This document shows, in pieces, positions 43,543-51,662 of a DNA stretch of 64,000 bases. This DNA comes from Streptosporangium violaceochromogenes (GTDB taxonomy: Bacteria > Actinomycetota > Actinomycetes > Streptosporangiales > Streptosporangiaceae): positions 1 to 64,000 of the forward strand of contig NZ_BNBB01000032.1 in the NCBI RefSeq assembly GCF_014654615.1. The letters are read 5' to 3'. Below the pieces are notes generated by a model. The model was not told the origin of the DNA, ran no database searches, and was given only the letters and a program-made list of their open reading frames with translations. Position numbers and translations under genes: made by a program. Within the stretch, counting starts at the first letter, position 1. Each line of letters begins with the position of its first letter.

Positions 43543-43901
43543 GGCGTCTCGGACGGCCCCGGCCGGGCCGTCTCCGCCGGGCCGAGCCGGAGCAGGGCGA
43601 CCTGCTCGGCGAGCGTCCTCGTCCGCTCCTCCAGGCGCCCGATCTCCGAGCTGAGCTGGACGTTCACCGCCACCAGGACGAGGCTGCCGGCGAAGAACAG
43701 GAGGTTGGCCGGGACCTGGACGCCGGTGATCCGCGCCGCCGCCGCCAGGACGCCGGGGGCCAGCGCGATCGTCGCCATCACGGCGGCCACCAGAACCCAG
43801 AACACCGCGTACTTCTCGCGCAGCTTCCTGCGGCGCAGCATCTCGAAGACGACCACGACCGTGATCACCGCCCCGAGGAGGCCCAGGGTGTAGGCGCTCA
43901 C
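43539..43901 (-). CDS. DUF2304 small membrane protein
   Basis: A 120-residue protein with three hydrophobic helices (LGLLGAVITVVVVFEML, YAVFWVLVAAVMATIAL, ANLLFFAGSLVLVAVNV), then an amphipathic coiled segment (SSEIGRLEERTRTLAEQVALL). DUF2304 proteins nearly always follow a polyprenyl-phosphate GT2, as here, and may help that enzyme. The GTG at 43901 has GGGAGGTGAGGG upstream. It overlaps both neighbours by GTGA. Confidence 0.82.
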   Translation of the reverse strand: MSAYTLGLLGAVITVVVVFEMLRRRKLREKYAVFWVLVAAVMATIALAPGVLAAAARITGVQVPANLLFFAGSLVLVAVNVQLSSEIGRLEERTRTLAEQVALLRLGPAETARPGPSETP

Positions 43902-44662
43902 ACCCTCACCTCCCGGCCCGCGGAGGGCACGGCGGCCTTGGGACCGGGCGGCGGGACGCGGTCCCAGCGGCGGACCAGGGCCAGGCCGAGCGCGACCACG
44001 ACGCGCGCCAGGTAGACACAGGCGCGCGCCGTGGACTGGCTGGCGGTGCCGTACCGGCGCTCGCGCATGGCGACCGGGATCTGGGTCACCGAGCAGCCGG
44101 CGCGCAGCGCGATGACCAGGGCCTCCAGCGTGTCCCCCAGGTACTCGGCGGGATAGTGGGCGGCGAAGACGGCGATCGTCCTGCGGTTGGCCGCCCGGAA
44201 GCCGCTGGTGACGTCGGTCAGGCGCGTCCCGGCCGGGATCGACAGCGCCCTGGCCAGCAGGCGCATGGCCAGCCGCCGGGCCCGCCTGGCGCCGGCGTAG
44301 CCGCCCACGCCGGCGAACCGGGAGCCGATCACCAGATCCGCCCGCTCCAGGGCCGCGACCAGCGCGGGGATGTATCCGGCGTCGTGCTGACCGTCGGCGT
44401 CGACCTGAACGGCGACGTCGTAACCGCGCTCCAGGGCGTAGCGGTAGCCGGCCCGCATCGCCCCGCCGACCCCGAGGTTGTACGGCAGGCGCAGCACCGC
44501 CACCCCCGTCTCGGCGGCCCTGACCGCGGTGGCGTCGGCCGAGGCGTCGTCGACGACGACCACGTCGGCCCCCGCGCACGTCCGGCGGAGCTCGTCGATC
44601 ACCAGGGCGATCGACCGCTCCTCGTTGTAGGCGGGAATGATGATCAGCAGGCGATCTGACAT
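43898..44662 (-). CDS. GT2 glycosyltransferase (polyprenyl-phosphate sugar synthase type)
   Basis: A 254-residue GT-A enzyme like dolichyl-phosphate mannosyltransferase. Its motifs are IIIPAYNEERSIALVI, VVVDDASADAT, the LPYNLGVGGAMRAGYRYA box and the DXD-type QVDADGQHD. It probably makes polyprenyl-phosphate-hexose for the membrane GT-C-like protein encoded nearby. The ATG at 44662 lies 19 nt inside the end of the upstream GT2/CGT gene, so translation is coupled. Confidence 0.9.
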   Translation of the reverse strand: MSDRLLIIIPAYNEERSIALVIDELRRTCAGADVVVVDDASADATAVRAAETGVAVLRLPYNLGVGGAMRAGYRYALERGYDVAVQVDADGQHDAGYIPALVAALERADLVIGSRFAGVGGYAGARRARRLAMRLLARALSIPAGTRLTDVTSGFRAANRRTIAVFAAHYPAEYLGDTLEALVIALRAGCSVTQIPVAMRERRYGTASQSTARACVYLARVVVALGLALVRRWDRVPPPGPKAAVPSAGREVRV

Positions 44663-47600
44663 GCTCTGTCCTGGAAGACGTGGTCGACGACGCGGGCGGC
44701 GGCGTTCCCGTCGTCGAGGTGGCAGAAGCGGTCCTTGAAGGCGCGGTGGGCGGCGGCGTGGGCGGCGGCGACCCCTTCCAGGTCGGCCAGCGCGTCGATC
44801 ACCTCGTCGGAGGTGCCCAGCAGCGGGCCCGGCGCGTGCTCGGCAAGGTCGAGGTAGAAGCCGCGCAGCCGTTCCCGGTAGTGCTCCAGGTCGTAGGTGA
44901 ACAGGAGGATGGGACGGCCGGTGCCCGCGTAGTCGAACATGATGGACGAGTAGTCGGTGACGAGGACGTCGGCGACGAGCAGCAGGTCGGTGACGTCGGG
45001 GTAGGCGGTGACGTCGAGGAAGGTCCGGTCCGCGCCGTCCGGCCGGGGCGCCCTGGCCGTGTGCAGGTGCCCCCGGAAGAGGAAGACGCAGTCGTCGCCG
45101 AGCGCCCGGCGGGCCCTGCCGAAGTCCAGCCGCAGGTCCGGCTGGTACCTGCCGCCCGGCATGCCCCGGTCGTCGCGCCAGGTGGGGGCGTACAGCACGA
45201 TCCGCCGGTCCGCGGGGACGCCCAGCGCCCGCCGCACCCGCGCCGCGTCCTCCCGGCCCTGCGGCCGGTGCAGCCGGTCGTTGCGCGGGTAGCCGCACTG
45301 CAGGACGGCCCCGTCGTAGCGGAAGGCGCGGGAGAGGATCGGGGTGCTGAAGGAGTTGGGGGACAGCAGCAGGTCCCACTTGGCGACCTCCCGTGAGAAC
45401 CTCCGCAGGTAGTCGGCCCCGTTGTTGAAGCGGATGGCGGGGATGTCGTGGGCGATCCGCTTCAGGGGGGTGCCGTGCCAGGTCTGGACGTAGACCTGGC
45501 CCTCGCGCTTGACGAACCACTCGGGGGCGTTGTCGTTGGAGACGACGTGGCCGGCGTGGGCGAGCGCCTCGTAGTGGGCGCGGCTGCCCCGCAGCACGAT
45601 CCGCGCGTCCCCCGGCGGACGCACCTGGCCGTCGGCGGAGACCCACACGCACTCGCGGTCGTCTCCCCGGCGCCGCAGTTCCTCGTAGACGGCGCGGGGG
45701 CTGTCGGAGTACTGGCGTCCCCGCCAGGACTCGAAGACCACCAGGTCGCGCAGGGGCCGGTGCCTGAAGGCCGGGTAGTCCCGCTCGGCGAGGCGGCGCT
45801 GGGCGTAGCGCCCGCCGTCGGCGCCGAGCGCCGGCTGGACGTCCACGGCGACGCCGCCCGCCCGGTGGGCCCGCACCCGGAACGTGTGGACCCCGGCGAC
45901 ACGGGGGCCGGGCAGCCGGGAAAGCAGGTTCTTGACCGCCCGGACCGGCAGGAGGTGGCCGCCGGCCTCGATCATGATCTCCCACCGGCCGCTGGTGAGC
46001 GGGACGAGCTCCCCGTACAGGTCGAGCTCGGTGAGCGGGATCGCGGCGGCGAACCGCTCCCCCTCCCGCTCCAGCGGCAGGCGGTGGATCACGCCGCCGC
46101 TCGTCCCGCGCAGGACGAGCCGGGCCCGCGGGTCGGTGATCTCCGGGCACCGGCCCGCGATCAGGAGCCTGCCGTCGGGGGCCCAGGTCAGGTCGGTCGC
46201 CGCCGGCCGGAGCGGCCTGGCCTGGGCGGTGAGCGTGCCGAGCCTGGTCGCCCCGACGCAGACCTCGCGATCTCCGACGATCACGTACTCCTCGGCGTCG
46301 GCGGACTCGGCCGCCAGCCGGTGCGGCCGGCCTGGGCCCACCGTGACGAACAGGTCCCAGTTGAGGTCGGGGTAGATCCTCGGGTCGGCCGCCTTCCCGC
46401 CCACCAGGTCGGGCGGGAGCAGCTCCGCGACCGGCAGGGACGCGGTGAAGCCGGCCCGCCCGCCGCCCAGGTCCCGGCAGGCGGCCGGGAAGACGAGTTC
46501 CCTGCCGCCCCGCCGCAGCCGGGCCCGCAGGGTGCCCTCCGGGGAGGGCGTGGCGTCGGAGGCCACCCAGCCGGACACCTCGATCGTCCCCCCGCCGGCC
46601 GCGCGGGCCCTCGCCTCGGCCTGGATCCGCTGGACGCGGAGCACCACCTCGTCGTCGGCGTTCGTCTCCGCGCGCAGGCGGACCTCGGGGCCGACGCGGA
46701 CGGCGGGGAAGCGGCGGGCCTCGCTGACCGCGGTGGCCGTCGCCCAGCCCGAGCGCCGGACGGAGCGGGCTCCGACCGTCACCTTCAGCCGCCATTTGGC
46801 GTTGCGGGAGGCGTCGGCCAGCACGGCGGGGTCGACGTCGGCCTCGAAGCCCGACCAGTCGTAGCAGGTCGCGTCCTGGTCGGAGGCGGCGGTCACGTCC
46901 TCGCGCAGCGTCCGTACGGCCGGAAGCTCGATCGATCGCCCGCTCCGGGGGTTGCTCAGCGTCACGACGATCTCCGACGCCTCCCGCACCGGCAGGTCGA
47001 CGCCCCGGATGTAGGCGCGGCCGGCGACGCGGAGCCGGTGGTCCTCCGCCCGCCAGTGGAGCTGGTCGACCCGGCAGACCAGGGACAGGTCGCCGTCCCC
47101 GGCCCGGAAGACCCTGCGGGGCAGGACGCCGCGGCGCATCAGCGGGTGGTCGGCGTACCAGCCGAACGCGCGGCGGGTCAGGCCGTAGGACCTGCCCTGC
47201 CGCCGGGCGGCCAGCACCTCGACGAAGTCGTCCATCCGGCGGCGTCTCACCAGCTCGAACAGGAGTCTCCGTTCCCAGGGAAGCCCGGAGAGCACCCCCG
47301 TGTCCATGCGCTCGACGAGCGAGCCCACGTTCTCCATCAGCCGCCCCCGGTAGTCGGCGTCGGCGTCCAGCACCTCGTTGACGTAGAGGTTGAGGTCGCT
47401 GCGGAGCACGAACTCGTCGAAGCGGCGGCGAAGGGCCGGGGAGGCGTGGGCGGCGAGGAAGTCCCGGACCCGTGTGATCGACGCGACGCGGTCCTCCAGG
47501 TTGCCGGGGACGGTACGGCTCTGGGTGATCGACGGGTCCCCCGCCTCCCGCTGCCGCCAGTAGTAGATCGGGTCGTCGAGCACGTCCACGGAGCGGGCGA

Positions 47601-48174
47601 GCACGTGGGCCGGGATGGTGACGGGGGCGTCCTCGTAGAGGCCGTCGGGGAAGCGGAAGCCGTGCTCGCGGTAGAAGTCGTGGCGGAACACCTTGTTCCA
47701 GGCCGTACGGTCCAGGAGCAGCTCGGGGCGGGCGGTGACGTGGGTCCGCCGCAGCGTCTCCCGGAACGGCAGCGCGTGCAGGCCGGAGCGCCAGGTGCCG
47801 GTCGAGTTGAGGTACAGGACGTTGCCGCAGGCGAAGTCGGAGCCCGACGCGCGCAGCGAGGAGATCAGCAGCTCGTAGGCGTCGACGGGCAGCACGTCGT
47901 CGCTGTCCATGAAGCACAGGTACTCCCCGCCCGCCAGGAGGGCCCCGGCGTTGCGCGCCGCGCCCAGGCCCGCGTTCTCCTGGCGCACGACGCGGAAGCG
48001 GTCGTCCTGTGCGCCGAACGCCTCGGCGATGGCGGCGCTGCCGTCACGCGACCCGTCGTCCACGCAGATGACCTCAAGATCACGAAGCGTCTGCCGGGCG
48101 ATCGAGGCCAGGCAGTCGCGAAAGTACGGTTCCACATTGAAAAAAGGGACAACAACACTCAAAAGTGGCGACAA
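44644..48174 (-). CDS. Large bifunctional GT2 / CDP-glycerol glycerophosphotransferase-like protein
   Basis: A 1176-residue fusion, a second version of the protein at 33677 with a longer middle. Residues 1-300: GT2 domain (SVVVPFFNVEPYFRDCLAS, ICVDDGSRDGS, CFMDSDDVLP). Residues ~370-790: beta-rich region, possibly two or three immunoglobulin-like or carbohydrate-binding modules. Residues ~800-1170: TagF-type domain (YVQTWHGTPLKRI, VLYAPTWRDD, VTDYSSIMFDYAGTGRP). Its TTG start at 48174 is supported by a GGAGGG site eight bases upstream; no ATG or GTG precedes the GT2 fold sensibly. It heads the minus-strand glycopolymer operon. Confidence 0.85.
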   Translation of the reverse strand: MSPLLSVVVPFFNVEPYFRDCLASIARQTLRDLEVICVDDGSRDGSAAIAEAFGAQDDRFRVVRQENAGLGAARNAGALLAGGEYLCFMDSDDVLPVDAYELLISSLRASGSDFACGNVLYLNSTGTWRSGLHALPFRETLRRTHVTARPELLLDRTAWNKVFRHDFYREHGFRFPDGLYEDAPVTIPAHVLARSVDVLDDPIYYWRQREAGDPSITQSRTVPGNLEDRVASITRVRDFLAAHASPALRRRFDEFVLRSDLNLYVNEVLDADADYRGRLMENVGSLVERMDTGVLSGLPWERRLLFELVRRRRMDDFVEVLAARRQGRSYGLTRRAFGWYADHPLMRRGVLPRRVFRAGDGDLSLVCRVDQLHWRAEDHRLRVAGRAYIRGVDLPVREASEIVVTLSNPRSGRSIELPAVRTLREDVTAASDQDATCYDWSGFEADVDPAVLADASRNAKWRLKVTVGARSVRRSGWATATAVSEARRFPAVRVGPEVRLRAETNADDEVVLRVQRIQAEARARAAGGGTIEVSGWVASDATPSPEGTLRARLRRGGRELVFPAACRDLGGGRAGFTASLPVAELLPPDLVGGKAADPRIYPDLNWDLFVTVGPGRPHRLAAESADAEEYVIVGDREVCVGATRLGTLTAQARPLRPAATDLTWAPDGRLLIAGRCPEITDPRARLVLRGTSGGVIHRLPLEREGERFAAAIPLTELDLYGELVPLTSGRWEIMIEAGGHLLPVRAVKNLLSRLPGPRVAGVHTFRVRAHRAGGVAVDVQPALGADGGRYAQRRLAERDYPAFRHRPLRDLVVFESWRGRQYSDSPRAVYEELRRRGDDRECVWVSADGQVRPPGDARIVLRGSRAHYEALAHAGHVVSNDNAPEWFVKREGQVYVQTWHGTPLKRIAHDIPAIRFNNGADYLRRFSREVAKWDLLLSPNSFSTPILSRAFRYDGAVLQCGYPRNDRLHRPQGREDAARVRRALGVPADRRIVLYAPTWRDDRGMPGGRYQPDLRLDFGRARRALGDDCVFLFRGHLHTARAPRPDGADRTFLDVTAYPDVTDLLLVADVLVTDYSSIMFDYAGTGRPILLFTYDLEHYRERLRGFYLDLAEHAPGPLLGTSDEVIDALADLEGVAAAHAAAHRAFKDRFCHLDDGNAAARVVDHVFQDRACQIAC

Positions 48175-48515
48175 GGGGTCAGCCCTCCAGCGTTCTCGAC
48201 GTCCGGACCGGCCACACCGGGCCGCGAAGGCGTCACGCGGGCGGGACCGGAACAGGGGCGGGCACGTTCCACCTCGACGAGAATGCGGAAAGCGCCCGAT
48301 AGGCGCCCCGGCCATGCCGTTAAATAGCCCGCCTCTTGCCGTTCCTTGACCGCCGTCCGCCCCGTGGAAAAAGGCCCGCGAAACTCGCGAAGGCCATTCG
48401 GCCCGCCCGGCAGAGCCGAAGGGCCCTTGGCCCGGGTGGGGTCACGGCGGACATGCTCGAAGTGAGGGCGGGCACGCCCGGCCGGACGCGCCACCGGAGA
48501 AAAAGGGGAGCCGCG
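48175..48515. other. Intergenic region between divergent glycopolymer operon and SHOCT gene
   Basis: 341 bp with no convincing gene. It must carry the promoter of the minus-strand glycopolymer operon and that of the plus-strand SHOCT/cupredoxin pair. A TATTTA box on the minus strand (about 48314-48320) is a candidate -10. Short inverted repeats (CGCGA/TCGCG near 48378, TTCGGC/GCCGAA near 48397-48420) are seen. Confidence 0.35.
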
Positions 48516-48800
48516 ATGATGTGGGGATACGGCATGGGCTGGGCCTACTGGCTCGGCATGGGCGTGACGATGGTCCTGCTGTGGGGGCTGATCATCGTCG
48601 GCATCCTCGCGCTGGTCCGCCACTTCGGCGGCCCCCGCGACACCGGCCGGCCACAGCCGCCGACCGGCGAGCCGGTCCACCCGAACCGGCCGGACCGGCC
48701 GGACCGGCCGGAGGAGATCCTGGCCGAGCGGTTCGCCCGCGGGGAGATCGACGACGAGGAGTACCGGCGGCGGCTCGAAGTGCTGCGGGCGGGCCGGTGA
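48516..48800 (+). CDS. SHOCT-domain small membrane protein
   Basis: A 94-residue protein. One membrane helix (WAYWLGMGVTMVLLWGLIIVG) is followed by a Pro-rich linker with repeats of DRP, then the short C-terminal SHOCT motif (EEILAERFARGEIDDEEYRRRLEVL). SHOCT proteins often sit with metal-handling genes. An AAAAGGGGAG site precedes the ATG at 48516. It is coupled by GTGA to the cupredoxin-like gene. Confidence 0.85.
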   Translation: MMWGYGMGWAYWLGMGVTMVLLWGLIIVGILALVRHFGGPRDTGRPQPPTGEPVHPNRPDRPDRPEEILAERFARGEIDDEEYRRRLEVLRAGR

Positions 48801-49489
48801 GGGCGATGCGCCCCCGCGACAGAAGACTGCTCGCCCTGGGGGCCGCGGCGGCGCTCGCGCTGGGGACCGCCACGACCGCCGGGCTCGCCACCGCCTCGGG
48901 GGCCTTCCTCCCCGCGTCCCCCGGCGCCTTCCCGGGCGGCAACGCGCCCCCGGGCGCCCTCCCCTCCGGGGAGCGCTGCGCCGTGCCGCCCCTGACCGGC
49001 ACGGTGGTGGACGTGACCGTGACCGACGCGGAGCCCATGATGGGTGACGACCACGGCCCCGGGCGGATGAGGGGCGGGGACGGGCGGTGGCCGGGGCCGA
49101 TGGGCGACGATCACGGGTGGTGGCCGCACAGGGGCATGCCGGGCATGGGCATGATGCGCCTGTTCGTCTCCCCGGACCGGGTGCCGCACGGGACGGTGTC
49201 ACTGCGGGTGCTCAACACCGGCACCCTGCCCCACGAGGTGGTGGTACTCCCCCTGCCGGCCGGCCGGGACGCCGGGCGGCTCCCGGAGGGCGTCGACGGC
49301 AGGGCCGACGAGACGGGCGATCTCGGCGAGGCGTCGCGCACGTGCGCGGCGGGGGCGGGGGACGGCATCGCCCCGGGCGCGGCCGGCTGGACCACGCTGA
49401 ACCTCGGACCGGGCCGCTACGCGCTGATCTGCAACCTGCCCGGTCACTACGCGGCCGGCATGTACGCCGAGCTCGACGTCACCGGCTGA
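48797..49489 (+). CDS. Exported cupredoxin-like (sulfocyanin-type) copper protein
   Basis: A 230-residue protein with an N-terminal signal or anchor sequence (LLALGAAAALALGTATTAGLA). The C-terminal half is a cupredoxin fold. The type-1 copper ligands are readable: His in TLPHEVVVLP, then Cys, His and Met in CNLPGHYAAGM. The middle carries a Met/His/Gly-rich stretch (MMGDDHGPGRM, HRGMPGMGMM) that could bind extra copper. The likely role is periplasmic electron transfer or copper handling. GTG 48797 overlaps the previous stop; ATG 48806 is an alternative. Confidence 0.8.
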   Translation: MRAMRPRDRRLLALGAAAALALGTATTAGLATASGAFLPASPGAFPGGNAPPGALPSGERCAVPPLTGTVVDVTVTDAEPMMGDDHGPGRMRGGDGRWPGPMGDDHGWWPHRGMPGMGMMRLFVSPDRVPHGTVSLRVLNTGTLPHEVVVLPLPAGRDAGRLPEGVDGRADETGDLGEASRTCAAGAGDGIAPGAAGWTTLNLGPGRYALICNLPGHYAAGMYAELDVTG

Positions 49490-49632
49490 TCACGCTTCAG
49501 GCGCCGGACGGTAAAAATAGCGTGGGATTGTAGGACTTTTCACAGGACATCGTGACACTTCCACCTCAGGCGCCTTCCGGGGCCTCGGTAGGATGCCAGT
49601 TCCCTCACGTCACCGACCCGGAAGCCCTCCTC

Positions 49633-50403
49633 ATGAAGTCTCCCGCCCGCCTGCTCCTGGCCGCCTCCTGCGCGGCGGCCCTGCTGTCCGCGCCCGCCCC
49701 GGCGTGGAGCGACGGCAAGCCGAAAGCGGACAAGACCGCGCCGGTGGACTGCGCGAAGGTCAAGTGCATCGCCCTGACCTTCGACGACGGTCCGGGAAAG
49801 TACGCCGACAAGCTGCTCGACACCCTCAAGAAGCACAGATCCAAGGCCACGTTCTTCCTTGAGGGGCAGTACGTGAAGGCACGCCCCGCCTTCGCCAAGC
49901 GGATGGCCGCCGAGGGACACGAACTCGGCAACCACAGCTACACCCACCCCCACCTGCGCGAGGCCGACGAGGACGGGATCCGCGAGGAGCTGACCCGGAC
50001 CCAGGAGATCGTCAAGCACGTCACCGGGAAGACCCCGACCCTGTTCCGCCCGCCGTACGGCGAGCTGGACACCCGGGTCCAGGCGGTCGCGACCGAGCTG
50101 CGGCTGCCGATCGTGCTGTGGAACGGCGGCTCCCGCGACTGGGCCACCAAGAACGAGAAGGCCATCTACGACGAGGTGCTCAAGAACGCCAGGCGCGACG
50201 GGGTCATCCTCATGCACGACTGGGTCGAGCAGACGGTCAAGGTGATGCCCAGGCTGCTCACCGCGCTGCGCGAGCGGGGCTACCACGTCGTGCCGGTCTC
50301 CTCCCTGCGCGGTGGGGAGAGCCTGCGTCCGGGGGACGTCTACCCGGTCGGCGCCGAGGACGTGACCCCCCTCCCCGTCGAGGCGCCCCACGACGACCTC
50401 TGA
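49633..50403 (+). CDS. Secreted polysaccharide deacetylase (NodB domain)
   Basis: A 256-residue exported enzyme. The signal peptide is residues 1-26 (LLLAASCAAALLSAPAPAWS). The NodB motifs are complete: TFDDGPGKYA (catalytic Asp and metal Asp), HSYTHPHL (metal His pair), RPPYGELD, and the late VILMHDW His. It removes N-acetyl groups from peptidoglycan, chitin or a surface polymer, and so fits the nearby wall-polymer genes. Its last 64 nt overlap the convergent acyltransferase gene. Confidence 0.92.
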   Translation: MKSPARLLLAASCAAALLSAPAPAWSDGKPKADKTAPVDCAKVKCIALTFDDGPGKYADKLLDTLKKHRSKATFFLEGQYVKARPAFAKRMAAEGHELGNHSYTHPHLREADEDGIREELTRTQEIVKHVTGKTPTLFRPPYGELDTRVQAVATELRLPIVLWNGGSRDWATKNEKAIYDEVLKNARRDGVILMHDWVEQTVKVMPRLLTALRERGYHVVPVSSLRGGESLRPGDVYPVGAEDVTPLPVEAPHDDL

Positions 50404-51575
50404 GCCACCCGCCGGCCCAGCCGCTGCAGGGGCAGCTCCACATAGCGGTAGGTGACCCAGCTCAGCCCCAGCACCGCGACGACGAAGGCCGCCGAGATCG
50501 ACACCTGCGCCACCGGCCGCATGGCCCGCACGTCCCCGGCGACGGCGTGCAGGAGCCGCAGCAGCGGGTGGTGCAGCAGGTAGAGCGAGTAGCTGATCAG
50601 GCCGAGCCAGACCGGAAAGCGGGGAAAACGGCGTTCGCGCAGCGCCATGGCGCCCGCGAACGTCGCCCCCGCGAGCCCCAGCGTGGTGAACCAGACACCC
50701 GGCTGCACCCACCACCAGCCCGCCTGGCCCGACCACACCGGGGCGAGCGCCACCAGCGCGGCCGCGGCGGCCACCGGCCACAGCCCGCCCGTGCCCCGCT
50801 CCCAGCGATGGATCGCCGTCCCGGCGAACATCACCGCGAGGATCACCGCGCCCAGCCACGGCACGAAGCCGGCGAAAACCGTCAGCACCACGGCCATGAC
50901 GCCGAGGACGCAGGCGGCGGCGGTGCGGAACCGGCCCCCGATCAGGCAGGCCATCCCCAGCGGGAACACCACCCCCGACACGTAGGCCGGCCAGGGGCCG
51001 CCGAGCGGAGGCGCCGACAGCACCAGCCCTGCGACCACGCCCACCACGCCGAACGCCACGGCGAGGATCCCGCTGCGGCGGTGCGCGCCGAGGACGAACA
51101 GGGCCGTCACCAGCAGGTAGAAGACCATCTCATAGGAGAGCGTCCACATCGTGTCGGCCAGGCCGCCCAGATGGACCACGTCCAGCAGCATCGTGGCGTG
51201 CCCCGCCACGGCCGACAGGTCACGCGGCACCTGCTCCCTGACCGGCACCCACGGGGCCATGGCCATGACGAGGACCACGACCAGCAGGTACATCGGGTAC
51301 AGCCGGAAGAACCTGCCGACCCAGAAGGCCCGCACGTCGCCGCGCCTCTCCAGCGAGACCGGGATGATGTAGCCGCTGACGAGGAAGAACACCATGACGC
51401 CGTACATGCCGAGGTTGAACCAGTACGGCCGCAGCGCGGGCAGGAACCACGGCAGCAGGTGTTCCAGCAGCACCGCGACGGCGCCGACCCCCCGCAGCGC
51501 GTCCAGCCAGGCCAGCCGCGCGCCGGCCGTGGATCGGGTGGGCGGGGAAAGCGGCATGACGGCGGGGGTCGACAT
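50340..51575 (-). CDS. Acyltransferase-3 (OafA/YrhL-type) membrane protein
   Basis: A 411-residue protein with ten membrane helices that O-acylates surface sugars. Signature elements are WLDALRGVGAVAVLLEH (the catalytic-region His after R/G), FFLVSGYII, RFFRLYPMYL and SYSLYLLHHPLLRLL. The ATG at 51575 starts it. It converges on the deacetylase gene and shares 64 nt of its 3' end with it on the opposite strand, so both C-terminal tails are coded by the same DNA. Confidence 0.9.
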   Translation of the reverse strand: MSTPAVMPLSPPTRSTAGARLAWLDALRGVGAVAVLLEHLLPWFLPALRPYWFNLGMYGVMVFFLVSGYIIPVSLERRGDVRAFWVGRFFRLYPMYLLVVVLVMAMAPWVPVREQVPRDLSAVAGHATMLLDVVHLGGLADTMWTLSYEMVFYLLVTALFVLGAHRRSGILAVAFGVVGVVAGLVLSAPPLGGPWPAYVSGVVFPLGMACLIGGRFRTAAACVLGVMAVVLTVFAGFVPWLGAVILAVMFAGTAIHRWERGTGGLWPVAAAAALVALAPVWSGQAGWWWVQPGVWFTTLGLAGATFAGAMALRERRFPRFPVWLGLISYSLYLLHHPLLRLLHAVAGDVRAMRPVAQVSISAAFVVAVLGLSWVTYRYVELPLQRLGRRVAQRSSWGASTGRGVTSSAPTG

Positions 51576-51662
51576 TCACCCCAACTTACTCCCCTAATGA
51601 CCGCCAAACCGGATTAACGCCCACACCTCATCCTCACGACCGCCCCTCGCCGCCCGCCGTGG

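Noticed and set aside
45448..48327. A 959-codon plus-strand open frame opposite the large GT2/TagF gene
   Set aside because: Composition is Pro/Gly/Val/Asp-rich without motifs, while the minus strand carries intact GT2 and TagF motifs.
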